From: a virus
Direction: 5' to 3' (one strand)
IMG/VR virus record: IMGVR_UViG_3300042934_000419
Coordinates: 1-36,371 of that record
Length of the DNA: 36,371 nucleotides
Position 1 is the stretch's first letter; the number at the start of each line of letters is the position of its first letter. The notes under the pieces are model-generated. The model saw only the letters and a program-made list of their open reading frames with translations. It made no database searches and was not told where the DNA came from. Shown here in pieces: positions 21,631 to 29,685 of this stretch. The translations under genes were made by a program, and so were the position numbers.

Positions 21631-21688
21631 AACCTCCCATTCTGTCGAAATGATAGGCTGCCTGACCTATATCTGAAGAAGGGAGGTT
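21631..21688 (+). promoter_or_regulatory. inverted repeat that could hide the ribosome site of the 21694 gene
   Basis: AACCTCCC (21631-21638) is perfectly complementary to GGGAGGTT (21681-21688), the Shine-Dalgarno sequence of the plus-strand gene at 21694. If both are in the same leader RNA, the pairing would block translation. Whether the transcript starts far enough upstream is unknown. Confidence 0.4.
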
Positions 21689-21693
21689 AACAT

Positions 21694-21903
21694 ATGATTA
21701 TTGATTTTGATTTTAAAGAATTGGAACGAAAGATTATCAAAGAATTCGAAGATTTAAACAGGAGAGCCGGAAAACCAGTTCATTATATGGATATCGTCAC
21801 AACATCCGCGAGAGTAGCTGTTGTGGCTATTCAGAAGTACCATGAAGAATACCATCAGACGCCTCCAAAAAATCAGCAGCATCCTGATGAAAAGCCTCTC
21901 TAA
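21694..21903 (+). CDS. 69-residue hypothetical protein on the opposite strand
   Basis: A small charged protein (MIIDFDFKELERKIIKEFED, then LNRRAGKPVHYMDIVTTSAR) with GAAGGGAGGTT 5 bases before ATG. It runs against the late operon and its 3' end overlaps the 21827-21976 gene for 77 bp tail to tail. Its context suggests independent expression, perhaps from the prophage. Function is unknown. Confidence 0.65.
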   Translation: MIIDFDFKELERKIIKEFEDLNRRAGKPVHYMDIVTTSARVAVVAIQKYHEEYHQTPPKNQQHPDEKPL

Positions 21904-21976
21904 ACGCCTTGATTAGCTGTTCCTTGTGAGCAGCTAATTCTTCCCTGATAATCTCCCTGACGTGTTGTTCATCCAT
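21827..21976 (-). CDS. 49-residue protein, paralogue-like of upstream gene
   Basis: Starts MDEQHVREIIREELAAHKEQ after AAAGGAGGG, ATG 21976, ends LHGTSE. The segment VREIIREEL resembles IREIVREEL of the neighbouring 69-residue protein. Its last 77 bases are antisense to the plus-strand gene at 21694-21903. Helical. Function is unknown. Confidence 0.6.
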   Translation of the reverse strand: MDEQHVREIIREELAAHKEQLIKAFREAFHQDAADFLEASDGILHGTSE

Positions 21977-21990
21977 TGTTAAACCCTCCT

Positions 21991-22200
21991 TTAGATATTG
22001 AGTGGACCGTTACCGGATTTCCGCTGCAACTCATTTACCGCATTAACAACAGCTCTTCCGAACTCATGGCGGCCGATCGTAAGGCCTACCGCTTCAGATT
22101 TACGATCGTCCAGTTCTTCCCGCACAATCTCCCTGATCCGCGCCTCCACTTCTGGAGAAACCACTGCCCGCTTTACCTTAATTCCAAAATAGCTTCTCAT
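21991..22200 (-). CDS. 69-residue protein with tape-measure-like C-terminus
   Basis: MRSYFGIKVKRAVVSPEVEA, then ARIREIVREEL and the C-terminal GRAVVNAVNELQRKSGNGPL. AAGGAGGAAGG precedes the ATG. The C-terminus resembles the last 25 residues of the tape measure protein (ARVVAAAANDIQRRTGKPLF). It may interact with the same partner in the tail, or be a relic of duplication. Function is unknown. Confidence 0.65.
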   Translation of the reverse strand: MRSYFGIKVKRAVVSPEVEARIREIVREELDDRKSEAVGLTIGRHEFGRAVVNAVNELQRKSGNGPLNI

Positions 22201-22227
22201 AAGTCCTTCCTCCTTCAGATCAAATTT

Positions 22228-22253
22228 AAAAGCCCCACCTTATAGGTGAGACT
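22228..22253 (-). terminator. attenuator-like terminator in tail operon
   Basis: On the minus strand AGTCTCACCT-ATA-AGGTGGGGCT forms a 10-bp stem (two G-U pairs) followed by TTTTAAATTT. It lies after the stalk-domain gene and may lower or end transcription before the small genes at 21.8-22.2 kb. Confidence 0.65.
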
Positions 22254-22269
22254 TAGTGATGAATAGGTA

Positions 22270-22815
22270 TTATTTTTGCAAGGCTGCGATTTGAGCATCC
22301 AGCTCGACCAGTTGTTGCTGCAGATCGACGAGCTCAGCTTTACGCTGCTCATACTCAGCTTTGCGAGCTTCCAGTGCTTTCTCAGCAGCAGATTTACTTA
22401 ATTCATCGAAAGCGCCATCGTAATTCTTCTGAGCGTTTGGGATATATGTAGTCTCATACATCTTAACGCCGCTTTCAGCTGCTTGAACATCCTTTAGAAG
22501 CAAGGTGCGTTTAAATTTCAGACCATTTATCTGAATAGCCACCTCATCAGAAGAAGCAGCAGCTGTACTGCCTGGCTCTATTACGATAGTTCTCCCCTCC
22601 ACTGTCAGCGAGGCTCCCACGGCATCAGAAACTGCTCTGACTGGTGCATACGCTGACCCGTTAATAATTCCAGCCTCAGCAACCTTTTTTCCGTCCTGCA
22701 TTATTGTGTATATCCCTGTCACTTTCTTTCCGAAAATGCCTACTGAATCTGCAAATGCTGATGCACTGGCAAACAGTAAAACCCCGACGATGACTCCAGA
22801 TATAAACTTCTTCAA
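22270..22815 (-). CDS. secreted stalk-domain (copper amine oxidase N-like) protein
   Basis: A 181-residue exported protein. From TTG 22815 (AAGGGAG upstream) it begins (M)KKFISGVIVGVLLFASASAF with the end AFA-D, a standard signal peptide. Next comes a stalk domain like those of Paenibacillus copper-amine-oxidase-N proteins (GSAYAPVRAVSDAVGASLTV). A coiled coil (about 135-181) ends it. An upstream ATG at 22881 would put 22 charged residues before the signal and is less likely. A secreted host-like domain inside a tail operon is unusual; it could be a surface-modifying (exclusion) factor. Confidence 0.75.
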   Translation of the reverse strand: MKKFISGVIVGVLLFASASAFADSVGIFGKKVTGIYTIMQDGKKVAEAGIINGSAYAPVRAVSDAVGASLTVEGRTIVIEPGSTAAASSDEVAIQINGLKFKRTLLLKDVQAAESGVKMYETTYIPNAQKNYDGAFDELSKSAAEKALEARKAEYEQRKAELVDLQQQLVELDAQIAALQK

Positions 22816-22882
22816 CCTAAACACTCCCTTGCCAAAGATTTCTATATCCTTATTATCGTCTGTTTTCGCCAAAAGTTTCAAC

Positions 22883-24910
22883 CTATTGTGGAATATTTAC
22901 AATTGCTAGTTGTGTGCCGGCCATACTAAATAGTTTTAAATTCCTTGTTGTTGGATCAAATGTCATGTTAATGGCCGCAGAAGTTATCAAAGAGGCGAGA
23001 GTATTGAGTTCTGATTGCAGCGAAACCTCAGTCTCCTCATTTCTGAAATCGCTCCAACGAGAAACGTATGCTCCGTTATATCCACGAAGCCGGATATTTT
23101 GGAATTCCATAGTTAGATTGTCACCGTTCAAGTAGAGCCCTGTTGACCCGCCTGGAAGAGTCATAGATGCTTGGCTGCTCCCATTCGTAAATCTAAATTC
23201 AGATAGAGCATTTGACCCCGATGACAACATTTCAATCCCTATTGATGATGAGGATTTCACAAAGAACATTCGATTTGTGCTGCTCATAGCCGCATATGGA
23301 TAAGACCCATCGGAGGATGTCTGTATCAGCGCTCCCGTGATGGTACCGCCATTAATGGTAGAGGCCTCAATTAATCCGCTAAACCTGCCGTCTACGGCAT
23401 CCATATGCCCGGCCACATCCACTTTGAACGGTGCATTTGCATAGGCTGATGCCCCGAGCCATATCCCCCAGTCACTTGCCTTGAAGACATTCTCTCCGGT
23501 GCCGATTTGAATCGTTCCGCCCTCAATCTCCGGGCTTATAAGCTTACTGGTTATGATCGTGCCCGAGAACATATACTGATTATTCGGTATATCAAACCAG
23601 AGGGCCCGCTGGCCGTCATCATTATAGAAACTTAGCTCGTCTGCGTTAAAGACTGCTTTGGCATTTGCGTCCTGTACCTGAATAACTAACCCTTGCTCCC
23701 GGGTGATTGTCGCGCCATAATACCGTTTCTTTTCCTTGAGCGCTGTCTTATCCAGATTATTGACTGCCTCGGTCAGCGTGCCTGGCACAACAAATTCACT
23801 CTGTTGTTCAGAGATTGACGGGGCCTCAACCTTCAGCGCGATACCGCCTTTAAAGCTCAATGTGGAATGAAGGATATAGGACTCATATTGTGCGATCCCG
23901 GTCCATGGCAGATCCGTATCCTCCCAAGCCGTGATCGTTTCCAACCAGCTCGCACCCTCGTACAGCCCGATGCCCACCCGATCCCCGATGTCCAGCTGCG
24001 GAAACCCGCGAGAGTCCATATCATAGGGTAAATAGGTAACGCCGCTTAGAGATGCTTGCAGGGCGTTTACGATGGCCTGCGTCGCTAAAGGATTTTCAAG
24101 ATACAGCGTGTGATTCTCATCCCCGCTGCCCGCCTCGTATGCCAAATCATCCTCAGTATCATAGGTGACAACCACCCGGGTGTATGACTTCAGTGGGTTT
24201 GTCTGCTTGGCCCGGATGTAATCCGACCGGCTGTAGGTAAATACAGGCGTTTCCGGCACAAACCGTTTCATCCGGAGTACCCCATCTTTACCTATGAACA
24301 GTGAGCCGCAGTTTGCCCCAGCAATATAGGCCAGCACCTGCCGCATACTGTAGCCTGTTGGAGCCACCGGCGCGGCGTAAGCTGGGTTAATCACCACACT
24401 GCTATTGTAGATGTAGCCCAGCCGGCTGCAGATCTCATCGAACACGGCTTGCTGGGTTGTCGGGTATACCAGCGAAGAGATATATGGCTGATCTGCAAAT
24501 ACGAGTTTGTCATAACACTCATATGTCCACACATCGTTTACCTTATCGCGGCTATCCACATGGAACTCACCCAGCGGCAGCCATTCCGTATTGCCTCCGA
24601 TCCAGGGATATGGATCATCTTCCCATGGTATATTCGCTTCCTGCCAGGTCATACGGGCAAGGGACAGGGAGATATACGGAATGATCCGGGCATTGGCCGG
24701 GATCTCCTCCGCCGCTCGCAGCCGGATCGTCAGCTTGGCCGGAATGGCAGTGCCTATCTCAAACTCGCTGTTACTGACAATGCTTGCATCAATCGTGAAA
24801 TCCACAATCTTGGAACTGTCATATTCCTTGTCCACAATCAGAGCCTTGATCAGAAATTCATGATCAAAGCCCCGTAAGTAATCTGCATAAATTGTTGATA
24901 TCGGGTACAT
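22883..24910 (-). CDS. tail hub/tail-associated protein (Tal-like)
   Basis: A 675-residue protein. The N-terminal 370 or so residues resemble phage tail-hub proteins of the gp27/Tal type (IEVSL-like beta domains, LPLGEFHVDSRDKVNDVWTY, LVFADQPYISSLVYPTTQQA, MRQVLAYIAGANCGSLFIGK). The C-terminal 250 residues are beta-rich repeats (GTITGALIQTSSDGSYPYAA) like the shafts of tail fibres. It follows the tape measure and DUF6711 gene, so it probably forms the tail tip and carries the receptor-binding protein. GGAGAAGTG precedes the ATG. Confidence 0.82.
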   Translation of the reverse strand: MYPISTIYADYLRGFDHEFLIKALIVDKEYDSSKIVDFTIDASIVSNSEFEIGTAIPAKLTIRLRAAEEIPANARIIPYISLSLARMTWQEANIPWEDDPYPWIGGNTEWLPLGEFHVDSRDKVNDVWTYECYDKLVFADQPYISSLVYPTTQQAVFDEICSRLGYIYNSSVVINPAYAAPVAPTGYSMRQVLAYIAGANCGSLFIGKDGVLRMKRFVPETPVFTYSRSDYIRAKQTNPLKSYTRVVVTYDTEDDLAYEAGSGDENHTLYLENPLATQAIVNALQASLSGVTYLPYDMDSRGFPQLDIGDRVGIGLYEGASWLETITAWEDTDLPWTGIAQYESYILHSTLSFKGGIALKVEAPSISEQQSEFVVPGTLTEAVNNLDKTALKEKKRYYGATITREQGLVIQVQDANAKAVFNADELSFYNDDGQRALWFDIPNNQYMFSGTIITSKLISPEIEGGTIQIGTGENVFKASDWGIWLGASAYANAPFKVDVAGHMDAVDGRFSGLIEASTINGGTITGALIQTSSDGSYPYAAMSSTNRMFFVKSSSSIGIEMLSSGSNALSEFRFTNGSSQASMTLPGGSTGLYLNGDNLTMEFQNIRLRGYNGAYVSRWSDFRNEETEVSLQSELNTLASLITSAAINMTFDPTTRNLKLFSMAGTQLAIVNIPQ

Positions 24911-24914
24911 AGCA

Positions 24915-25274
24915 TCACTTCTCCGTAAGGGTTACTTTAAGCGAATCCCACAAAATCACCCCATCCTTCTCGATCGCCATTGGTGCCGGCCTGTTCCCGA
25001 CATACACCGTCTTCGTAACATATTTCCCTTCCATCGGGTCCGGGTAATGAAATTCAAAATACACTCCAGACATTTGCTTGAGCAGCCTCGACATGGTAGC
25101 CATCGTCAGGGGCGGCCAGCTCACCTGAATTTGCCGTTTAACTGCCACGCGGTCCCGGTTCAGAATGCCATCAGCTGTCCGGGTTGTCGTTTCAGCATCG
25201 TCAAGGTCAAGTACCTCCACTTGGAATTCAGAGGGCTTGGCAGCAATTACGGCTCCGTTTATTTTGAGGTCCAT
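24915..25274 (-). CDS. small tail protein (DUF6711-like)
   Basis: A 119-residue beta-rich protein (MDLKINGAVIAAKPSEFQVE...; VKRQIQVSWPPLTMATMSRL; YFEFHYPDPMEGKYVTKTVY), like the DUF6711 proteins found between tape measure and hub genes. It occupies the slot of a distal tail component. AGAAAGGATGG precedes the ATG. Confidence 0.75.
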   Translation of the reverse strand: MDLKINGAVIAAKPSEFQVEVLDLDDAETTTRTADGILNRDRVAVKRQIQVSWPPLTMATMSRLLKQMSGVYFEFHYPDPMEGKYVTKTVYVGNRPAPMAIEKDGVILWDSLKVTLTEK

Positions 25275-25289
25275 TTGGTGCCATCCTTT

Positions 25290-28142
25290 CTAAACATTGA
25301 ATAGTGGCTTGCCGGTTCTGCGCTGAATGTCATTCGCGGCAGCTGCGACCACGCGGGCCAGAGCAACTCCGTTTACTTCAAGTGTCATACCTTTGCCGCT
25401 TTCCTTCATGGTTCGGTTCAGCTCATTTATAGCCGAAACGACTTCACGGTTATTATTCGATCCTTCCGGCATGTAGTCCCGCAGCTTGGACAACGGTGCC
25501 ACGACTTCAGGGTCTGACGCTGCCCCGCGGTTGTCGCCAACCATAGCCAGTGTCGGACCAAAGGCCATTCCGCCTTTAGCCAGCTTCGGAATTTGCTTGA
25601 TGTTCACACCAAACTCTCCACCGCCAAGGAAATCAGGCATGTCTAATTGAATCTTGTTCAATCCTTTAATAACTGTATTGATCATGTCGATGATTAAGTT
25701 CAGAGGCAGCTTCACAATGCCGACCAGAGAATCAAACACACCCTTGAATATGCCCTTGACTCCGTCCCACGCTTTGGACCAATTCCCTGTGAATACGCCT
25801 GTGATAAAGTCCATAATCCCGTTCAGTGTCGTCTTCAGTCCGTCAATCACTGTTCCGATACCTTTAAAAACCGTCTCGAAAGCAGGTTTGAGGATCTTCC
25901 AAAGCACATCAACGACCGGGTTGATGACATTTTTCCACAGCCAGGTAAGTACTTCGATCACCTTGCCGATTACAGGTATAACCGTCTTGGTGAGAATTTC
26001 GTAAATTGATTCCCACGCCGTCGCCAATACAGAGCCAACCGCTTCAGCCAATGGCAGTACAACCTGCTTCCAGATCATCGTAAGGACATCCGCTAAAATC
26101 TGGAACACTGGCTTGAGTACTGTGCCGATGAATGTACCCAACGGGACCAGCACCTTTTGCCAGAGTTGCTTGAAGATGTCCAGCAGCTGCGGGATTAGCG
26201 AATCCACGAAAAACTTTATAGCCGGCTGAAGGATTTTCTTCCATGCGTCCGTTAAAACAGTCATGACAAAAGTGGCCACCGGCTTCAGCGCGTCAAGCCA
26301 GGTCTTCCCCAGCTCCGCGACCTGTTTCCGGAAGGCTTCGCTTTCCCTGTAGAGATCCACAAAGCTGATAATCAGGGCTGCAATAATGCCGGTTATGACA
26401 TTGACCGGACTAAAGACCGCAGCAAAAGCCGATGCCAGTCCCTCCATAATCACGGTCACTATCCCGCCGGTTGTAATCAATTCTCCGACTGTCACCAAAA
26501 ATCCGCCCAGCGAAGAAAGAGCTGTGCCGATTGCCGGCAGGAACCCGGCTACCTGGAACGCAGCAAAGAACCCGGCCACCATCACAGCCGCCTGTACAAA
26601 AGATTGCTGGTGTCCATCGATCCAAGAGGAGAGTTGGTTCAATCCGTCCGCCAGTGCCGCCAATCCAGAAACAATAGCTCCGCCGGTCCATTCGGCAATC
26701 GGCCGCAAGAAACTATCAAACAACCATTTCGCGGCAGGCTTAAAAGCATTTACTGCGCTGTTGATAACTCGGATCGCTCCGGCCAGCACATCAATAAATG
26801 CCGGCAGTGCCTTCTCCACGGTCCATTTAGCCAGTGGGACAAGCACTTCCTTGAGGAACCATTTCAGCCCTTCGCCCACGTTCTTGGCAAACGGCTTAAC
26901 TGCCTCCCACAGACCCGCAAGAGATTTCCGCAAAGGTTCAAGGCTGATTTTGCCCATGGATCCCAGGGCCTTGCGAAACTTATCCGCCATTGCCTGGGCC
27001 TTATCGCTGATATCAATCATGATAGCGCCCATGGCCCCGAATGCGCCTGTATCAAGATTCATCTCCGGTATTGACGCTCCGCCAGCTCCTCCGGCGCCAT
27101 CCGCTCCATCAGTACCGGTTGTTCCGCCAACCAGGTTCAATTGGTCGAATCCGGCCACTGACTGCTTCGCCTTCTTGCCCGCCTTTTTGGCGGCATCGCC
27201 CGCCGCAGTGGCTTGGTCTCCAGCCGATTTATAAGCATCTGCCAGGCTGCTGACAGCTCCAGTCTGATCAGCAACGGATTTTGCCTGCGCATTGGATGCA
27301 GATGATCCGCCGAACAAAGCCGTTACAAATTGAGCTGCAAAATTAGTTACCATCGCCAGCGCGGCTGCCATCCGTGTTAACGCCGGCAGGATATAATTAT
27401 AAATCGGCAGGAATGCCTGCCCGAGGGCCAGCCGTGTGTTCTTCAGCTGAGCGACAAACGCTGCCTGCCGGTAGGCCGTGTTATCCGCTACCGTGTTTCC
27501 GTATTTGATTGACGCCTGCTCCAAGATCGCCATGAGACGAATCGTCTGCTGGGTCTGGAAATCAATCTGATCCCAGCTGCGGCCGTTGGCGAATGCCTGG
27601 AACGCCCTGGTGGATTCGAGTAAGGCGACGTTCACATTAATCCCCAAATCCTCGATTGCTTCGGTATTACCTAGAAGACCGGATCGGATGCGCTCCATGG
27701 TGTCTTCCATCGTCCGCCCGGTGCCGGCTGCAACGATTGCTGAGGCCTTGAGCAAGTCCTGCGTCCGCTGCGTGGTCTCGGCGACCGTGGCCGAAAACCC
27801 GCTGATCAGATTGGAGTACACGGCTGCATATTTCGTAATTTCGAGGGTGGACATCCCCATTGCCGCGGCATTCTCGTTTGCCCACTTCTGAAACGCCCCG
27901 GCGGCGCTGCCAAGTGTGCGGTTGATCTGCATGATAGCCGCTTCGTACTGGATAGCATCCTTGATCGCACCGCCGATGAGCAGCCCAGCTCCTACCCCTG
28001 CAAGCAGCGTATTGATCCCTTTTACTGCCCTTGAGACATTGTTCTTAAAATCATTGAGGTCCCGCTGTGCCTGAACCGTTGCCTTCTTCAGCGCTGTAAA
28101 GTCTGCACCGGCACGAACCAATAGGTTTTTTACTACTGCCAT
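25290..28142 (-). CDS. tail tape measure protein
   Basis: A 950-residue protein with the features of siphovirus tape measures. The N-terminus is helical (FTALKKATVQAQRDLNDFKN), followed by a TMP core (AAIMQINRTLGSAAGAFQKW; ITKYAAVYSNLISGFSATVA), Gly/Ala-rich linkers, hydrophobic segments around 525-620, and Trp-spaced repeats (about 640-830; LWKNVINPVVDVLWKILKPA). At about 1.5 Angstrom per residue it predicts a tail near 140 nm. It is followed by the hub genes and preceded by the G/GT chaperones, which bind it during assembly. Confidence 0.93.
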   Translation of the reverse strand: MAVVKNLLVRAGADFTALKKATVQAQRDLNDFKNNVSRAVKGINTLLAGVGAGLLIGGAIKDAIQYEAAIMQINRTLGSAAGAFQKWANENAAAMGMSTLEITKYAAVYSNLISGFSATVAETTQRTQDLLKASAIVAAGTGRTMEDTMERIRSGLLGNTEAIEDLGINVNVALLESTRAFQAFANGRSWDQIDFQTQQTIRLMAILEQASIKYGNTVADNTAYRQAAFVAQLKNTRLALGQAFLPIYNYILPALTRMAAALAMVTNFAAQFVTALFGGSSASNAQAKSVADQTGAVSSLADAYKSAGDQATAAGDAAKKAGKKAKQSVAGFDQLNLVGGTTGTDGADGAGGAGGASIPEMNLDTGAFGAMGAIMIDISDKAQAMADKFRKALGSMGKISLEPLRKSLAGLWEAVKPFAKNVGEGLKWFLKEVLVPLAKWTVEKALPAFIDVLAGAIRVINSAVNAFKPAAKWLFDSFLRPIAEWTGGAIVSGLAALADGLNQLSSWIDGHQQSFVQAAVMVAGFFAAFQVAGFLPAIGTALSSLGGFLVTVGELITTGGIVTVIMEGLASAFAAVFSPVNVITGIIAALIISFVDLYRESEAFRKQVAELGKTWLDALKPVATFVMTVLTDAWKKILQPAIKFFVDSLIPQLLDIFKQLWQKVLVPLGTFIGTVLKPVFQILADVLTMIWKQVVLPLAEAVGSVLATAWESIYEILTKTVIPVIGKVIEVLTWLWKNVINPVVDVLWKILKPAFETVFKGIGTVIDGLKTTLNGIMDFITGVFTGNWSKAWDGVKGIFKGVFDSLVGIVKLPLNLIIDMINTVIKGLNKIQLDMPDFLGGGEFGVNIKQIPKLAKGGMAFGPTLAMVGDNRGAASDPEVVAPLSKLRDYMPEGSNNNREVVSAINELNRTMKESGKGMTLEVNGVALARVVAAAANDIQRRTGKPLFNV

Positions 28143-28146
28143 TCAT

Positions 28147-28413
28147 TCACCCGCTCGTTCCGCCGCCCAGTGCGGCGTTCAGTTTTTGTACCTCAGCAAG
28201 CATCTGTTCCGGCGACTGTGCCGTCCGCTGGTTACCCTTCTTCAGTACATCCTTCAGGGAAGGCATCCGCTTGACCCTCTGCCAATAGGCTGCCATATAC
28301 GCGCTGGTCAACTGCTGCTCGCTGTCACGCTGCATCTGCTTGTTATAAGCATCAATGTACATGTTCAGCTCCGCTGGAGTGATTTCGTTGTACTCCGCGA
28401 TCCGGACGCCCAC
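28147..28413 (-). CDS. tail assembly chaperone gpT part, made by -1 frameshift (gpGT)
   Basis: This frame holds MYIDAYNKQMQRDSEQQLTS and YMAAYWQRVKRMPSLKDVLK, the usual T domain. The frame is open upstream through PGEWDWQESLKAAISVGVRI, which carries the conserved W-D-W-x-E-S-L signature, so the real product is a fusion reached by slippage in gpG at 28491-28497, not a separate protein from GTG 28413. By analogy with lambda gpGT it recruits the tape measure protein. It ends 5 bases before the tape measure start. Confidence 0.85.
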   Translation of the reverse strand: MGVRIAEYNEITPAELNMYIDAYNKQMQRDSEQQLTSAYMAAYWQRVKRMPSLKDVLKKGNQRTAQSPEQMLAEVQKLNAALGGGTSG

Positions 28414-28427
28414 GCTGATCGCTGCCT

Positions 28428-28817
28428 TTAGCGATTCTTGCCAGTCCCATTCTCCAGGATCTGTGCCGACAGCTCCGCCGGCGTCGGCTGGTTTCCCTCC
28501 GGTACAGCAAATGCTCCAAAGGAGATGTTGAAGGCCGCGGTAATTTTTTCGACAATGTGCCCGAAGTTCGGCGCTTGGTCAAGCAAGTCCTCCATATCTT
28601 CCAGCTTTAGATTTTCTCCGTTTTGTTTTGCATCCGACAGCAGCCCGCAATATACGTATTTCTCGATTTCCCCCAGATCAAGGGATTCCATGTTGATGTC
28701 TTCCATTTTCGTGCCGGTAAGAGCCACCAGCGTTTTCAGAGCCTTATGCCCGTACCTCAGTTCCCGGGGCCGATCCAGCTCAATAAGTACCACATCGTTT
28801 TTTCCGTTATCCGTCAT
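28428..28817 (-). CDS. tail assembly chaperone gpG
   Basis: A 129-residue protein (MTDNGKNDVVLIELDRPREL, then RYGHKALKTLVALTG). ATG 28817 has GGAGGG 8 bases upstream; six open codons beyond lack a ribosome site. It lies between the tail tube and tape measure genes, and its last codons carry the slippery site to gpT. Length and position match the Gram-positive phage G family. Confidence 0.85.
   Translation of the reverse strand: MTDNGKNDVVLIELDRPRELRYGHKALKTLVALTGTKMEDINMESLDLGEIEKYVYCGLLSDAKQNGENLKLEDMEDLLDQAPNFGHIVEKITAAFNISFGAFAVPEGNQPTPAELSAQILENGTGKNR
28491..28497 (-). other. -1 slippery heptamer G GGA AAC
   Basis: On the minus strand GAG-GGA-AAC contains the canonical X XXY YYZ heptamer GGGAAAC in the gpG frame. 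After a -1 slip the frame stays open through the whole T domain. The sequence downstream is GC-rich and could slow ribosomes. Confidence 0.85.
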
Positions 28818-28840
28818 CTTCTTTTCCCTCCACATGAAAT

Positions 28841-28865
28841 AGGCCGGATCAGTTTGACCCAGCCT
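28841..28865 (-). terminator. weak hairpin after tail tube gene
   Basis: AGGCTGG-N11-CCGGCCT (minus strand) followed by ATTTC lies between the tail tube and chaperone genes. Such partial terminators after the abundant tube protein gene lower expression of downstream genes. The weak T-run makes it a guess. Confidence 0.45.
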
Positions 28866-28882
28866 TATCGGTTATTTGGTTG

Positions 28883-29296
28883 TTACGGTGTTACAGGCGG
28901 CAGTGTCAGCGTCGGCTTGCCGGACACCTTAATCGTAGCCTCAAAGCTTACCAGTTCCTCTAGCTCAGCGCCGGTACTTACAGCCGTCACTACGCCATCA
29001 AACTCCCAGCTGGCGCCGAGCTCGGTAGGGAAGACAATGCTGAATTCCTCTACCCCGCCTTCCTCGTAAGCCTCATCCAGCGCACGCTGGCCGGCATCGC
29101 CCGGCTCGAAATATCCAGACAGGGAAACTTCCCCACCATCCTTAAAACCACCAGTGAACGTCCGGTATCCACCGTCACTGTCCAGTGTGGTAGTGTCCAG
29201 AGTATCGGCTGATTTCTCCACACCGCCGATGGACGTCAGCCCGCCCACCTTCACCGCGCCAATCATCAATTTTGTCCCTACGGCACGCTTTGCCAT
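28883..29296 (-). CDS. major tail (tube) protein
   Basis: A 137-residue protein (MAKRAVGTKLMIGAVKVGGL; TSIGGVEKSADTLDTTTLDS; GGEVSLSGYFEPGDAGQRAL). These are tail-tube features of the TP901-1/phage tail tube family. GAGGAGGG precedes the ATG. It follows the terminator/completion gene and precedes the chaperones. Confidence 0.88.
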   Translation of the reverse strand: MAKRAVGTKLMIGAVKVGGLTSIGGVEKSADTLDTTTLDSDGGYRTFTGGFKDGGEVSLSGYFEPGDAGQRALDEAYEEGGVEEFSIVFPTELGASWEFDGVVTAVSTGAELEELVSFEATIKVSGKPTLTLPPVTP

Positions 29297-29307
29297 ATGA
29301 TCCCTCC

Positions 29308-29685
29308 TCAGTAATAAACCTCAAATTCAATGACACATCGGTATAGCTTTGGCTTTTCCTCGTACAGCTCCACCGGCTCCTCATAGGTCAGCTCCTGCAC
29401 ATTCGGACCATCCTCCCCGATTATGCGTCCTTCAAAGCTAATCAGGGCATCAATGACGTCCCGGACATGCTGCTTCAGGTCACCATATCGCTTGGCGATC
29501 ACATGCAACTCGCAGGGCACAGACCGTCCCTCCGTATAGCCATTCAGCGCCTTTGTACGGCGTCCCTCGCTCGATTGGTACACAACATAGGGTTCTGCCC
29601 TTCCGGGCTCAAATACCGGGTACACCCTTTCAGAGAGACCGGGTAACTGCTCCAGCTCAAAGGTCAGTGCTTCTTCGAATGTCAT
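29308..29685 (-). CDS. tail completion/terminator protein (DUF3168-like)
   Basis: A 125-residue protein (MTFEEALTFELEQLPGLSER; VYPVFEPGRAEPYVVYQSSE; CVIEFEVYY end), in the tail-terminator slot with gpU/gp17-like length and plan. The ATG overlaps the upstream stop by 4 bases. Confidence 0.8.
   Translation of the reverse strand: MTFEEALTFELEQLPGLSERVYPVFEPGRAEPYVVYQSSEGRRTKALNGYTEGRSVPCELHVIAKRYGDLKQHVRDVIDALISFEGRIIGEDGPNVQELTYEEPVELYEEKPKLYRCVIEFEVYY

Noticed and set aside
26386-27234. 282-codon open frame opposite the tape measure gene
   Set aside because: Composition is Pro/Ser/Ala-rich as expected from the complement of an Ala/Gly-rich gene; no ribosome site; the minus-strand tape measure explains it.
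28352-28582. 76-codon frame across the G/T junction
   Set aside because: It is the +1 frame, Arg-rich with no gpT signature; the -1 frame carries the T domain.
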